Shown here: positions 11,111 through 22,329 of the stretch, piece after piece
How the letters are laid out: every line of letters starts with the position of its first letter
How positions within the stretch are numbered: position 1 is the first letter of the stretch
Assembly (NCBI GenBank): GCA_016271365.2
Contig: CM057449.1
Span: 1,563,288,501 to 1,563,352,500, forward strand
DNA: 64,000 bases
Reading direction: 5' to 3'
DNA from: Neoceratodus forsteri
Taxonomy: Eukaryota; Chordata; Ceratodontiformes; Ceratodontidae
Program-made: the position numbers and the translations under genes
The notes under the pieces: generated by a model
Databases searched by the model: none
Seen by the model: the letters and a program-made list of their open reading frames with translations, nothing else
What the model was told of the DNA's origin: nothing

Positions 11111-13453
11111 CGAGGGGAGCCAACGAGGGGAAGTAACTTGTTGGACATAGTCTTGACTAACAGGGAGTGTGGAGGAGATGAGGGTGGGAGAAGCCTTGGC
11201 ACCAGCGACTATAGCACAGTATGGTTCAGGGTCAGGGCAGGGAGGAAGACAAGTAAAATTGGTAAGACAGTCATGAATTTCAGACACCTGGACTTTGATA
11301 AGATGAGAAAGATAGGGGAAAAATGGAAGATACCGTGAATATAGGGACAGTGGAGGAATTATGGGAAGCTATCATGGGAAGGGTTCAAGAAGCAGTGGAA
11401 ATGTGAGTAAATAAGGTCCGGAAGAGCAAGAGGGGCAGGAGACCACTCTGGTTCTCTAGGGAGGTGGTGGGGCAATCAGGGAAAGGAAGAGGGCTTTCAG
11501 AAAAGTTAAGAGAATGCTCAGAGAGGAAGATAGAAAGGAGTACAGGGAGAAGATGAGTTTGGCAGGAGGGAGATCAGAAGGACAAAAGCAGCCACCAAGG
11601 AGAAAATAGCCAAAAAGGCCAAGAGGGGGGGATAAAACATTTTTTTGATATGTGAGGGAGAAGAGAAGGGCAGGGCAGGGGATTGCTAGTCTGAGGAGGG
11701 AAGGAGGGGTAAGCTTGGAGCAGGACTACGTAAAGGCAGAGGCATTAAATAAATACTTTAACTTGGTATTCAAGGAGGAGGAGGAAGGCAGGGGTCCGGT
11801 GCTAAGGTCTAAGGGGAGGGAGGGCAAATGGGTGGATCAGAGCCCGTTCACTGTGGATAGGGTCAGGGCAGAGCTAGATAGACTAAGGGCAGACAAGGCA
11901 ATGGGGTGTTATGGGTTACATCCCAGAGTAATCAGGGAATTAAGGGAGGAACTGGCTTCACCCTTGACAACGCTCTTCAACCTGTCCCTGGATATGGGAA
12001 GGGTGCCAGAGGACTGGAGGAGGGTGGACATGTTGCCCTTGCACAAGGGAGATAGCAGGGAGCCGAAGAACTATCACCCAGTCAGCCTCATGTCTGTGGT
12101 GGGGAAGGTAATGGAGGCATTAATCAAGGAGAGGGTGGTGGATTACCTGATGTAGTGTGGCTTGTAGGACAGCAGACAGCATGGCTTCACCAAGGGGAAA
12201 TCATGCAAGATCAACCTAATTGAGTTCTTTGACTGGGTGACTCAGGTAATCGATGGGGGGGTGGTGGACATGGCCTATCTGGACTTAAACAAGGCCTTCG
12301 ACATTGTTCCCCACAGGAGGTTGGTGAGCAAGATGGAAAGCATGGGGTTGGGAGGGAAAATGGCAAGCTGGGTGGAGGCATGGCTAGCAGGGAGAACTCA
12401 GAGGGTGGTACTAAATGGTGTGCACTCCGAGGTGGCAAGGATAAGGAGTGAGGTGCCACAGGGGTCAATTTTGGGTCCGCTCCTCTTCAACATCTACAAC
12501 AGTGATATTGCGGAGGGTTTGAGAGAGAGGGTGTGCCTATTTGCTAATGATACAAAAATCTACAACAGGGTGGACACCCCAAAGGGGGTGGAGGACATGA
12601 GGAAGGACCTTAAGAAGCTCAAGGAGTGGGCCAGGAAGTGGCAGCTGAAATTTAATGGCAAGAAGTGCACTGTGATGCACCTAGGGAATAAAAACACACA
12701 AGCACAGTACGTGCTGGGGGGAGGGGAGAGGAAATCAAAAATCAGAACAGGAAAGGGATCTGGGGATCATAGGCTCCTCAAACCTTAAGGTAGAGTTCCA
12801 ATGTAGCAAGGCAGCAGGAAGAGCAAATAGGATGTTGGCATGCATAGGCAGGGGCATTAGTAGCAGAAAGAGGGAGATAATAATGCCCCTCTATGAAGCT
12901 ATGGTGAGGCTGCAAGTAGAGTACGGGGTTCGGTTCTGGAGACCATACCTCCACAAGGATATAGATGCATTGGAGACGATTCAGAGAAGGGCAACAAAGA
13001 TGGTGCAGGTTATGCTGAGGAAGACATAAGAACAAATGTGTAAGGAGCTGAATCTGTGCACGCTGGAAACAAGGAGGGAAAGGGGGGACATGATTAATAT
13101 CTTTAAATATATAAAGGGACTAAATAAGGTAGGAGAAGGGGGTCTGCTAAATAGGAAGGAGGGAACCAGAACTAGAGGGCACAGCATTAGATTGCAAGGA
13201 AATAGATACAGGGGCAATGTGAGGAGGCACTTCTTCACAGAAAGGGAGGTAAAGCCCTGGAACAGACTGCCAGATGAAGTGTTGGGGGCTGGAACGGTGG
13301 AGGAATTTAAGAGGGCATGGGACAGGCACATGGGTCTGAGTATGGGGGGAGTGCAGGGGCAGGAAGGAAGGGGAGTATGTGAAAGAGGAGCGATGGGCAG
13401 ACTAGATGGGCTGGAAGAGTCCTTTTCTGCCATCAAGCTTCTATGATTCTATG
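11111..13453 (+). pseudogene. CR1-like LINE copy B2, inserted in copy B1
   Basis: 5'-truncated CR1 LINE. It begins in the endonuclease C-terminus (PTRGSNLLDIVLTNRE, then GTSDYSTVWF), continues through the linker into RT (11652-12155: AMGCYGLHPRVIRELREEL; 12237-12788: MAYLDLNKAFDIVPHRRL, EVPQGSILGPLLFNIY, LFANDTKI where the family has LFADDTKI), then the C-terminal region (13036-13446, FFTEREVKPWNRLPDEV). It ends in CTTCTATGATTCTATG, the classic CR1 3' octamer. It belongs to a subfamily distinct from copies A, C and D. Frameshifts separate the pieces. Confidence 0.88.
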
Positions 13454-14371
13454 ACTCTAATAAGGAGAGAGTGACCAGCGAGGTACCTTATGGCTCAGTA
13501 CTGGAACCAGTCCTTTTCAATGTCTTTGTAATGGACATTGTAGAAGAGTTAGAAGGGAATGCATCTGTGCAGATGATACCGAAATCTGCAATAGGGCAGA
13601 TATTTTGGAGGGGTAGAGAGAAAGAGTAGAGACCTGAGAATACTCAGGGAGTGGTCAAGGGTATGGTAGCTGGGTTTCAATATGAAAAAGTGCAAATTCA
13701 TGTACCTAGGGTGCAGAAACCCATAAGGGGTGCATATAATGGGGGAATAGGTATTAATGGTCACTAAACATGAAAGGGACCATTGGGTAGTCATTTCTGG
13801 TGACCTCAAGGTAGAGAGGCAGTGTGACACAACAGTACGCAGGGCCAGCGGGATGCTGGGGTGCATAGTGAGTGGTATCACCAGCAGAAGAAGAGAGGTG
13901 ATGTTAGCTCTGTATCTACCATTGGTAAGATCACACTTGGAGTACTGTGTCCAGTTCTGGAGACCACATCTCAGGAAGGACTTAAACATGCTGGAGGCTG
14001 TCCAGAGGAGGGCAACTAAAATGGAGCAGGGGCTATATCATAAGCCGTATGAGAAGAGACTGAGGGGTCACAAAACGTACACCCTGGAAGAGAGAAGTGA
14101 GAGTGGTACATGATAGAGACCCATAAATACCTCATGGGGGTGGGTAAAATACAGGAGGGAAGTATTTTTCAGAAAAGAAGATGCATGAGAACAAGGGAGT
14201 ATGCAATAAAGCTAGAAGAGGGGAATTTAGGAGGGAGGTAAGGAAGTACATCTTCATTGAAAGAGTGGTGGATGACTGGAATAGTCTTCCCGCAGAGGTG
14301 GTGGGGAAGAAACCAGTGTGCTAGACTCCAAGCATGCATGGGATAGACACAAAGGAATCTTGGTAGGACAG

Positions 14372-14409
<38 letters not shown>

Positions 14410-14523
14410 TGGGGAGGGGTGGGGGAGTCGCCAGAGATCAGGTAAGGGCTGTGGTGACATAATAGGCAGGGAAAACTGGGCAGGCTGGGTGGGCCAAGCA
14501 GTCCTTATCTGCCAACAGATTCT
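13454..14523 (+). pseudogene. CR1-like LINE copy B1, segment 2 (RT to 3' UTR)
   Basis: Continuation of copy B1 after the B2 insertion. It carries a decayed RT block (about 13490-13600) and the C-terminal region (13757-14113, RREVMLALYLPLVRSHLEYC). A (TG)n run sits in the distal part. The 3' UTR is interrupted at 14523 by the Tx1/L1-like element and the last bases (ATGTTTCTATATTTC) are found at 19726-19742. Confidence 0.8.
14373..14408. repeat. (TG)n microsatellite
   Basis: Uninterrupted TG dinucleotide run within the distal part of CR1 copy B1. Confidence 0.92.
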
Positions 14524-14802
14524 TTTTTTTTTATTTTTTAATCTTTATTGAGAAGTGAGCTTCAAAATGAATGGTACAAATCTATATATACAGAGACAAG
14601 GCATTATAGCATGCATATCTTACAGCACAGAAACTCAGTATAAAAAATGTGAGGAAATCTGAAATAGTTATCAATAACATTATTAAGTAAAGCTCAATCC
14701 CCTAATCCTCTTGTATATGATGCTCCACATGTAAGACCATGTACCCTTCCTTAACTATATCTAAAACCTATTAAAGGAGTATAAACAGTTCAGCTATAAT
14801 TA

Positions 14803-17529
14803 TTTTAATTTATTTATGAGTTTGGTATCTGGGTAAGTGCGCTGATCCAAGGACCGTTTCCAGGTACGACCCAAACTGCCATACAGTGGCACAGAGTTAC
14901 AAAACAGAAATGCATAAGACTGTAGACAGTTAGACAATATACACAGGTTGCAATAATGTACAGTTGGCAATAGAATAAGAGGTAACAATGGTATACTAAG
15001 ATACAGGGTCGCTTGAGAGCACAGTTCCACAGTGATACAAGGTTATGTAATACAAATCTCCTATGAGGTTAGTACATGTTTAGTGAGAAAAGATAAGCGT
15101 GTAAATTACATACTATATATGGCAGGATTGGACTGCCCAGGGAAGCAGTGGCAACTGGAGGTTGCCAGGAGCCACTCTTTGAGGCAAGATTTAAAGTGGC
15201 CGTGGGTGTCGATGGAGTGGAATACGTCAGGCAGTTGATTCCAAAACACAGGGGTAGCCACCAACAGGGCTCAACCACCCATGTTTGTGGATACCCTTTG
15301 AATGTTCAGAGAGGGGATACTGTGTGAGCGGAGGCAGAAATGAATAGTACGGACCATAAGGATGACTACAAGGGGGTACTCCTGGTCGGTCCGGATAGCG
15401 GAGTCAACCAAGTTACCAAGGGCGAGGTCAAAGTGTCCTTGCAGCGGGAGCCATCCTAACGTTTTATAGAAGACACAATGGTGAGTAGGAAATGGTGCCA
15501 ACAGGGCGAAATGGCACGCACTATTGTAGGCAGAAGAAAGTTTAGACATAAGGGTTGAGGACGTCCTAGCATAGATGACGGTGCAGTAGTCCAGGATTGC
15601 GAGTGGATTTCCCTGGACGATGGCAAGTCAGGCAGCGAGGGTGAGGTACTGACAGAATCTGTAGGCAGCACCTAATTTTTGGTGGAGTCTTTGAACAAGA
15701 GAGTTGATGTGGTTAGTGAAAGAGAGGGAGAGGTCAAGTAAGACTCCAAGGCATTTAAAGGTGTCAACTTTTTCCAGGGCTTGGCCATCAGGGGAGATAA
15801 TGTTGAGAGCTGGGAGAGTTTTGGATTTGGCTAGAAATGGTTTGGATCTGAGCAGCATGGATTTTGTTTTCTTTGGCATTAAACAGAAGGGGGTTTTCCG
15901 CAAACCAGTTGTGGGCCACAGCATAGTTTGGGGTAAGAACAGAGGAAATAAGAGCAGGGGATTTGTCACTGTAGTAAAGTACAAGGTCATCAGCATGGAG
16001 AGAGTGGCATTTTAGGCTGTCTGAGGGAAGGGAGTTGATAAATAAAAGAGAAAAGAAGGGGGCCTAGAATACAACCCTTGAGCACACCTGTCGAGACTGG
16101 CAGGGTGGGGATGCTGACGGGTCCAATACTCATGAATTGGGCACAACCGGATAGATAGCTCCGGAACCAGTTTGTAACCTTTTGGGAGCAGCCAAGACTC
16201 CATAGTTTTAGTAGGAGGTGGGCATGGTTGACCATGTCAAAGGCTTTTGAGAGGTCGACGAAAACCGTACTGGTGGCATTTCCATGGTCCTTGTTTAATA
16301 GCATGTGGTCGATCAGTAGTGTGAGGACCGTGGTGGTGGAATGGTTCTTGCAGAAACCATGCTGTTGGCTACACAGGAGGCTATAATTGCTCATATACTT
16401 AGTGAGCTGGTGGTGGATGGCCTTCTCTAGTAACTTACTTAGGTGCGTGAGGATGGAGATGGGATGATAGTTGTCCATGGATAGAGGATCACCTGCTTTG
16501 AAAATGGGGATCACCTTGGCAGTCTTCCAGGGGTTGGGCATGGAGGAGTAGTAGAGGGTAAGGTTAAAGATACAAATGAGATGCTCTATGATGGCTGGGG
16601 AGATGAGTCTAAGGAAGACTGAGGAAAGACCATCAGCCCCAGGGGACCCATGATTTGGAAGGCTTTTGAGGAGCCTGGCGGTGTAAGCAGTTGAGAGGGC
16701 TTTAAAATAGAAAGCTGGGGTGTGAGGATGGGTGGAAGGCCCAGTGGGAGTCAACCAAGTGTTTGAAAGGGGGACACAGCAATTTGGCAGGCCATTTTGA
16801 AGTTACTTAGATAGATGGATAGGTCAGTGAACTTGTCGTTGAAAGCTCTGGCCACTTCCAGGGGGTCTGTGATGAGGCCTCCTGGGAGTGTAGTTGCAGT
16901 GGTGACTTGCTGGAGTGGAGGTTCAGGAAGGAGCCAATGGATGACCAGAACTTCCTGGGGTCACCAAAGTTAGCCTGTTGGAGACGGCAGAAATGGTTCT
17001 GTTTAAGAGACTTGGCCATATGTTTACATAGATTTTTCTGGCACCTATAGGCATCCCAGAGAGCAGAGGAGGGGGAGTTCTTGTAGGTGGACCAAGCATG
17101 ATCCCTATCTTTCATTAGGTTAAGGTCTTTTGTGGCCCAACACAAACAGCTGCCTCTAACCCTCCTTGTAGTGACAGGAAAGTGCCTGTCCTGGAGGGTC
17201 ATAAGGGTCTGAGTAAATAGGGATACTGCTGGAATCGCATTGATAAGAGAGTAAAGAGCAGACCAGTCCAGAGCCCATGCCTCCTTGAGGAGGCTTGTGG
17301 TGATTGGGTTCCTGAAGTTCCGGAAGGACAGGTACTTGGGGAGGGGGACATTTAAATTTGGATGACCAAAGGAGATATGTAGGGGAGTGGTCACTGATGG
17401 AGTCCGCCATGGTATCAGCATGCAGTACACAGTCATCCCTATTTGTAATCATCCAGTCCAGAAGGATCTGAGTGGCCGTGCATGAATTTTGTCTGGTGGG
17501 GAGAGTGATAGTCTGGACTAGATTGTGTT
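14803..17529 (-). pseudogene. L2-like LINE ORF2, degenerate copy 2
   Basis: 5'-truncated minus-strand LINE lying inside the Tx1/L1-like element. It starts in the endonuclease (LPTRQNSCTATQILLDW, then ISDHSPTYLLWSSKFK near 17390), passes a linker (16807-17436), and reaches RT (15990-16754: SPGADGLSSVFLRLI, YHPISILTHLSKLLEKAI, QQHGFCKNHSTT, VFVDLSKAFDMVNH, GVLKGCILGPLLF where GVPQGSILGPLLF is expected). The YxDD block is damaged. The C-terminus near 15230 reads VATPVFWNQLPDVFHS after a stop. The 3' tail (AATTTATTTATGAG on the plus strand, preceded by the TACCTGGAAAC motif on the minus strand) resembles the end of copy 3. Exact ends are approximate; AGCTATAAT and AGCTGATAAT near the junctions may be a degraded target duplication. 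Confidence 0.85.
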
Positions 17530-17544
17530 GTGTTCTTTTAAATT

Positions 17545-19712
17545 AAAGCTGATAATATGTCAATACACTATAACACAAGTCCAAAAAACATTTTAAACCT
17601 TTCTCCCAACCCCCAGTCGCCGGACCAGAATAATCTAAACAACAGAACATGGGATGCTCGGGCAGCATACAGAGAAATTAATAAAAATTGGGAAAAATAA
17701 AGGTCGGGGTGGAACAGCAGAACAATCCGTTCATCTAATAAAGGGCTCAGGACCAAGTTCTTGTTCAAAACTTAAGGCACAAAATCCAAATAATGTTGCA
17801 GATAAGTAACCCATTTCTGCCATCGTAACAGAAAAGTTGGGAGTTGGTTGTGAACTCTAGCTGGGAGTCTTTCCAGATTATAAAGTTCCACGGTGAGAGT
17901 CCTCCACATCTCTACTGTCAGTCATTTAAGTCTATACCAAAGTCTGGTAATAACCTTCTTAGCTACTAAAATAAGCAAGGCAATCTGTCTAACTGTGGCT
18001 ATGCTCAAAGCAATATGTTCTGGAGGGGCAGCTGTAAGAATGAACAATGGGGTGAGACTGTCAGAGCAATCATATTAATACAATGACCACTAGTACCCCT
18101 TGCCAATATGTTTGCAAGTGAGGGCATGACCACGGGATGTGTTTATAATCTGCTGGACCAAAACCACAATCCCTTCAGCATATCCCATCAGGAAGGAGTC
18201 CCAGTCGATGCAACCTCGAAGGGGTGTGAAAAAAATCTCACCCAATGTTTCCAAGCAGAATCCTGTCAATATACCAACCTCAAGATCTTTTGAGTAAGTC
18301 ATACAGATTTCAGCCAGGCAGATTGTGAGATCTCACAGTCTAATTCACTTTCCCACTTAGCACTAAATGTAGCCAAGAACACAGTGTTATTGTGGTCTAA
18401 TGCCTTATAGAGATGATTGATAAGGTGACTTACTGGGGCCCCCTCAAATAAATGCTTAATTAAAGACAGCAATGGAGGAGGGTTAATAACAGAGCCGAGA
18501 AGCTATCCTTCCATGAGAGCAAGTATGGTTTCATCTGAATGTAAACTGAAAACTCTGACTGTGGAAGCCCATAGTGTGCCTGTAGGGAGGCAAAAGAAAG
18601 TAACCCAGCGGAACTAAACATCTGATAGAGGAAAAAAAGCCCATAATTCTGCCACCTCTGAAGAGTCCGATGTAGTCTGTTTGGACAAAAGTCAAAGATA
18701 TAGGCTAGGGCTGAGATAAATGTCCTTTCCGTCACAGTGAGATGTCTCTGCATAACTTGCAGCCAACACTTACTGTAAGTGCCTCAGCTGTGTATTGCAG
18801 AAATCTTGTTAGAGGTTTACGTTTAGTAAGATTCCCCAGTATATGAGTGGCAAGAGTAGAAGCACCACTAATAGTGGATTCCAAATGCTTCCAGTGTGCC
18901 TCATATCTTGGAGAAAGCCAAAGTAACACAATGCAGAGGTAAGCTGCTAGGGCATAATTATAAACGTTTGGGAGATTCAATCCCCCTCCCTGTTTTGGCA
19001 TGTGGAGAAATGAAAATCTTATCCTGGGAGAGGCATCCCTCCAAATTAACCTAGAGATTAATTTGTTCCAACTCTGGATATAGGTTTTACTGGGCATAAA
19101 TGGTAAGGATTGCAACAAAAAAGAAGTCTTGGAAAGACATTTTGTTGGATAGTTTCCACCTGAGAAAACAAGCTAAATGACAACTGAGACCATCTAGCTA
19201 GATCCTGGGTCACTACTGTGTAAAAGGTTCAAAACTAACTAGTTCTGTATGAATCAAATGTAGCAATTTTACCCCAGATGGTGCATTTCAGTCCTGTACC
19301 ATTTAAAATGGAACTTACTTTTAAGAGTGATATAGGGTTTATAATTATACAAAAAGACCTTCATTATTTGGGCATTAACCTTGTAGCCTGAACGAACCAT
19401 AAACTGTTCTAATTCCTCCCCTGCGTGCCAGTAAAGAATCATCAGGATTGGTTATTGTAACAAATCATCCGCAAATAAGGATATTTTACATGAACGGCCC
19501 CCTAGGGGAATGCCCTCAACCTTTGCTTGGCTGCATATTGCTACCGCCAAGGGTTCTAAATAAAGAACAAATAATAAAAGGGAAAGGGGATACACTTATC
19601 TGGTTCCCCTGGTAAGAGATACGATCTGAAAGGGTGCCGTCCAGCTTAACATAAGCATGGGGGGAGTTATATAAATTTTGTAACTGGGTAATGAATTGGG
19701 CAGGGAAACCAT
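17545..19712 (-). pseudogene. Tx1/L1-like ORF2 fragment (RT C-terminal part)
   Basis: Minus-strand remnant of an L1-clade (Tx1-like) ORF2. At the 5' side it reads FPAQFITQLQNLYNSPHAYV near 19690, then YPLSLLLFVLYLEPLAVAI and SLFADDLLQ (RT catalytic Asp pair) near 19480, with frame changes between. The C-terminal region has LIWRDASPRIRFSFLHMPKQ followed by GGGLNLPN (18732-19118) and LHRTLQRWQNYGLFFLYQMF (18460-18753), typical of L1-type ORF2 ends. The copy starts inside RT, so endonuclease and ORF1 are absent. Many stops and frameshifts make it inactive. Confidence 0.82.
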
Positions 19713-19742
19713 GCCAACAGATTCTATGTTTCTATATTTCTA
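19713..19742 (+). pseudogene. CR1-like LINE copy B1, segment 3 (3' terminus)
   Basis: Right-hand copy of the 13-bp target duplication followed by ATGTTTCTATATTTC, the expected last bases of the CR1 3' UTR. It completes the copy broken at 14523. Confidence 0.8.
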
Positions 19743-19784
19743 ACCCCTGCTCATGCCTTATTGCATAAGAATTTCCTTATGGGC

Positions 19785-20590
19785 AATATTATTTATTTAA
19801 TTTAGTTAAGTTTTGTTGGCTGGGTAAGGTGCACTAGGCATACATTTGCCTATTTTCAGGCATGACCTGGGAGGATGCAATGGTAGAGTTTTACAATACA
19901 CAGAGAAAAACAATAACAAAAGTACCAGGGATTGTACAATACACAAATATGATGATACAAATCACTAACATAAAGTTCAGGGATACATACTATATAAGTA
20001 GAAATACAAAGACATTTTAGTTCTTACAATGAGCTATACATTTTGCAAAACAGCACGGTAGTTTCATGATGAGGCATGGGGCAATTAGGGTACGTAGGAG
20101 TAAGCAGAGAAGTACAGACAAAGGATTAATTAAGTGCAATGAGTTGACAATTTTAAGTAGAAGGGATAGTACTGGGTTAATGGTCAGGAACAAGCTCATA
20201 AATGTTAGAGCTGGTAAGATCGGAATTGACGTCTGAGGGAGTTGGCCACTAGAGGCATTGATGTATGGGAGGTGGGATGCTATTCCATAATTTAGGGACT
20301 TTAGCAGCAAAGGTCATTTCACCATACTTAGACCTTGACCTAGGGATGCATGGCTGGTCATGGTCAGTGGATCTAAAGGAGTATGAGTTTTTGCAAGAGA
20401 GGAGGCTAAGGAATGGGGCACTAGATTCAGCAGTGTATTGTACATGATTCTTGCAAGAGAGCAGTCCCATAAGGCAAAAGGGGATGGCCAACCTAATTTG
20501 GAAGAGAGTATATAGTGGTGAGTGAGGCGGTTGCATGCGAGGGCAAAACAACAAATGTTGTACGCCTCTTCTCACCTATGTAGCATGGAG
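19785..20590 (-). pseudogene. L2-like LINE copy 3, C-terminus and 3' UTR only
   Basis: Minus-strand C-terminal ORF2 segment (20249-20575) with SRSKYGEMTFAAKVPKLWNS and then IPPPI, the conserved end region of L2-type ORF2. The 3' UTR leads to a tail at 19785-19870 whose minus-strand sequence (CAGGTCATGCCTGAAAATAG) reappears in the repeat at 45080-45434. The RT domain is missing, so this is a severely 5'-truncated insertion. Confidence 0.75.
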
Positions 20591-20759
20591 CAGGAGGCAC
20601 TGGCAATGACCGGCAGGCTGTAGGTTAGCTTGGGTAGTAGTAAGCAATGTGTGACCGTTATATGAGCTGAAGGGGAAAGGTTTGGACTGGTTCAATAGGC
20701 TAGTCCAAGGCTGATGTTAACAGCCTTACTGACAGCAGATACTGTATAGAACGTAGGGG

Positions 20760-20965
20760 AAGGGGGGAAAGGGGAAATTGTTTAACCAGAAGAGGCACAC
20801 TAAGCCTAATCTTGTTTCCAGGTACGACCTGGGAGCTCAAGGAAGTTAAGTGACTTGCTCAGGGTCACACAGTACGCAAGTGGGAGCTGTGGGATTCAAA
20901 CCTAGGTCTCTAGGTTTGTGGCTCAGAGCCTCAAACCACTGCACTATACTGTCTCCAGGATTCAT
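20760..20965 (-). mobile_element. CORE-type (MIR-like) SINE
   Basis: The minus strand shows a tRNA-like head with GGTTTGAATCCCACAG (B box), then the CORE-SINE signature GTGTGACCCTGAGCAAGTCA, then CCCAGGTCGTACCTGGAAAC, a motif also present in the 3' UTR of L2-like copy 2 at about 14850-14870. This is the structure of pol III-transcribed SINEs mobilised by an L2-type partner. The same family occurs at 62920-63110. Confidence 0.82.
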
Positions 20966-21175
20966 GTTCATTAAATTATGTGGTCTCAACTGGTCAGACA
21001 TTTTTGCAGTGGTTTGAATTAGCACAAGCTCACTTGCCTGCTACAGTGATCAGCTGCCAGTGGGCTATACATCTAAATATTTTATTTTAAAAGACTCTGG
21101 TTTATTGCATTTAGAGACATGTGGATATCTTTTTTCTCTCTACAGAGCTCATAGAACTGGAGGAGAGTGAGAGGT

Positions 21176-21621
21176 GATTCACTGGTGAGCTCCGAGAGCT
21201 CGAAGTTCTTGCTGCTGGAGTTGGTGCTGCTGAGGTTTACAATGAACTTGTCTATGTGTGCTGCTAAGAGTGGAGTGCTGGCTGTAGCTGGAGAGCTGAT
21301 CATTTAGTAGAGGAAGACGCAGATATTGATCAGAGTTTGCCCCAGTTGTGAATGAACGGAGGGGATTCTCAGGGGAGAGAGAGCTGATTCACTGGTGAGC
21401 TCTGAGAGCTCGAAGTTCTTGCCGCCTAGGTTTATAACCTGAAGCTGTTTGTGTGTGCTGCTGAGAGCAGAGTGCTAAGTATGAAACTGTGGATGTGAAT
21501 GTGCAGACCTGGACTGTAGCATTCGGATTTGGCTGCAGCTGGAGAGCCAAGCATTCGGCAGGAGGGGGAGCCACAGATATTGATCGGAGTTTGCCCCAGT
21601 TGTGAAGGATTCTCAGGGGGA
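21176..21621. repeat. Tandem duplication, ~210-235 bp unit
   Basis: GATTCACTGGTGAGCTC begins at 21176 and again at 21386. Both copies proceed through AGCTCGAAGTTCTTGC, a GTGTGCTGCT motif, and GAGTTTGCCCCAGTTGTGAA to GATTCTCAGGGG. Two units with small indels. They could be promoter monomers of a LINE 5' UTR, but no ORF follows on either strand. Confidence 0.75.
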
Positions 21622-21834
21622 CGAGAGAGAAGTAACTGTGCAGTCACGGGTGTGACTTTATGGGTCCTTTGGCTGTATGTTTGTACTTTGGCTTTGCTTA
21701 TGCTTTATGCACTTTTTTGGATCTGGATTTTTTTAATTTCATTATTTTCACTGACATATAATTTTCGCTGGATTTTGAGAACCACAAGTATAGTTAAAAT
21801 GTGATGTCAGAGAACATACTGTAATGTCCTGTAC

Positions 21835-21965
21835 AGTATATGCTGGGAGAAGGCAATGGAGGGATCCAGTGTTACACTGAGGTATTTAAAGGAATTACCT
21901 TGTCCAGAGGGGAGCTGTTATCGCACACCACTATTAATGGGGTGTTAGTGTTTTTATGAAAATTT
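21835..21965 (-). pseudogene. L2-like ORF2 fragment
   Basis: Minus-strand translation gives FKYLSVTLDPSIAFSQHI, matching the post-RT segment of the L2-like elements (compare HLFKYLGVTIDDSF in copy 1). The piece is about 130 bp with frame breaks and no ends were identified. Confidence 0.45.
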
Positions 21966-22158
21966 CAAGCCACAATCTTTGCTCTTCAAAAGTGCATCAT
22001 TCACAGTATGGGTTAGTAGCATGACTTTTCCCACATCAGAAGAATAATCCCCCAGCGAGTCTACCTATGGGTATACTGAAGTGAGAATATACATTTATCT
22101 GAAATGTCCCTGCCTGCATTCTACAGCATGAATCTGACCAGGGGTTACATTAACAGTC

Positions 22159-22323
22159 TGCTAATCACCATTTAGGGGTGTAATGCTGCATGAAGTGCAG
22201 CTACATGCCAGATACCCCTACTGGGTGATTTAAGCAACAAGGAACAATGGATGTTATGTTACTGTCCTATTAATCACCCCCCCCCAGGGTGTAATGTGGC
22301 ATGCCTCCAGGGGGGTGAGTAAC
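22159..22323. repeat. Two adjacent imperfect hairpins
   Basis: At 22159-22235 the arm GCTAATCACCATTTAGGGG is mirrored by CCCCTACTGGGTGATTTAAG. At 22258-22323 GTTAC and TCACCCCCC are mirrored by GGGGGGTGAGTAAC. The two units also share TAATCACC and GGTGTAATG in direct order, so they may be two copies of one small fold-back unit. No target duplication was identified. Confidence 0.5.
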
Positions 22324-22329
22324 TGGAAA

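Larger units (their letters stand above)
14511..19725 (-). mobile_element. Tx1/L1-like LINE insertion with 13-bp target duplication
   Basis: GCCAACAGATTCT occurs at 14511-14523 and again at 19713-19725, exactly flanking the insert. A poly(T) run follows the left copy, which is the poly(A) tail of a minus-strand LINE. The inserted element is a 5'-truncated L1-type ORF2 with its 3' UTR. It is itself split by an L2-like LINE (14803-17529). The flanking sequence is the 3' UTR of CR1 copy B1, so this is the third layer of a nest. Confidence 0.85.
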
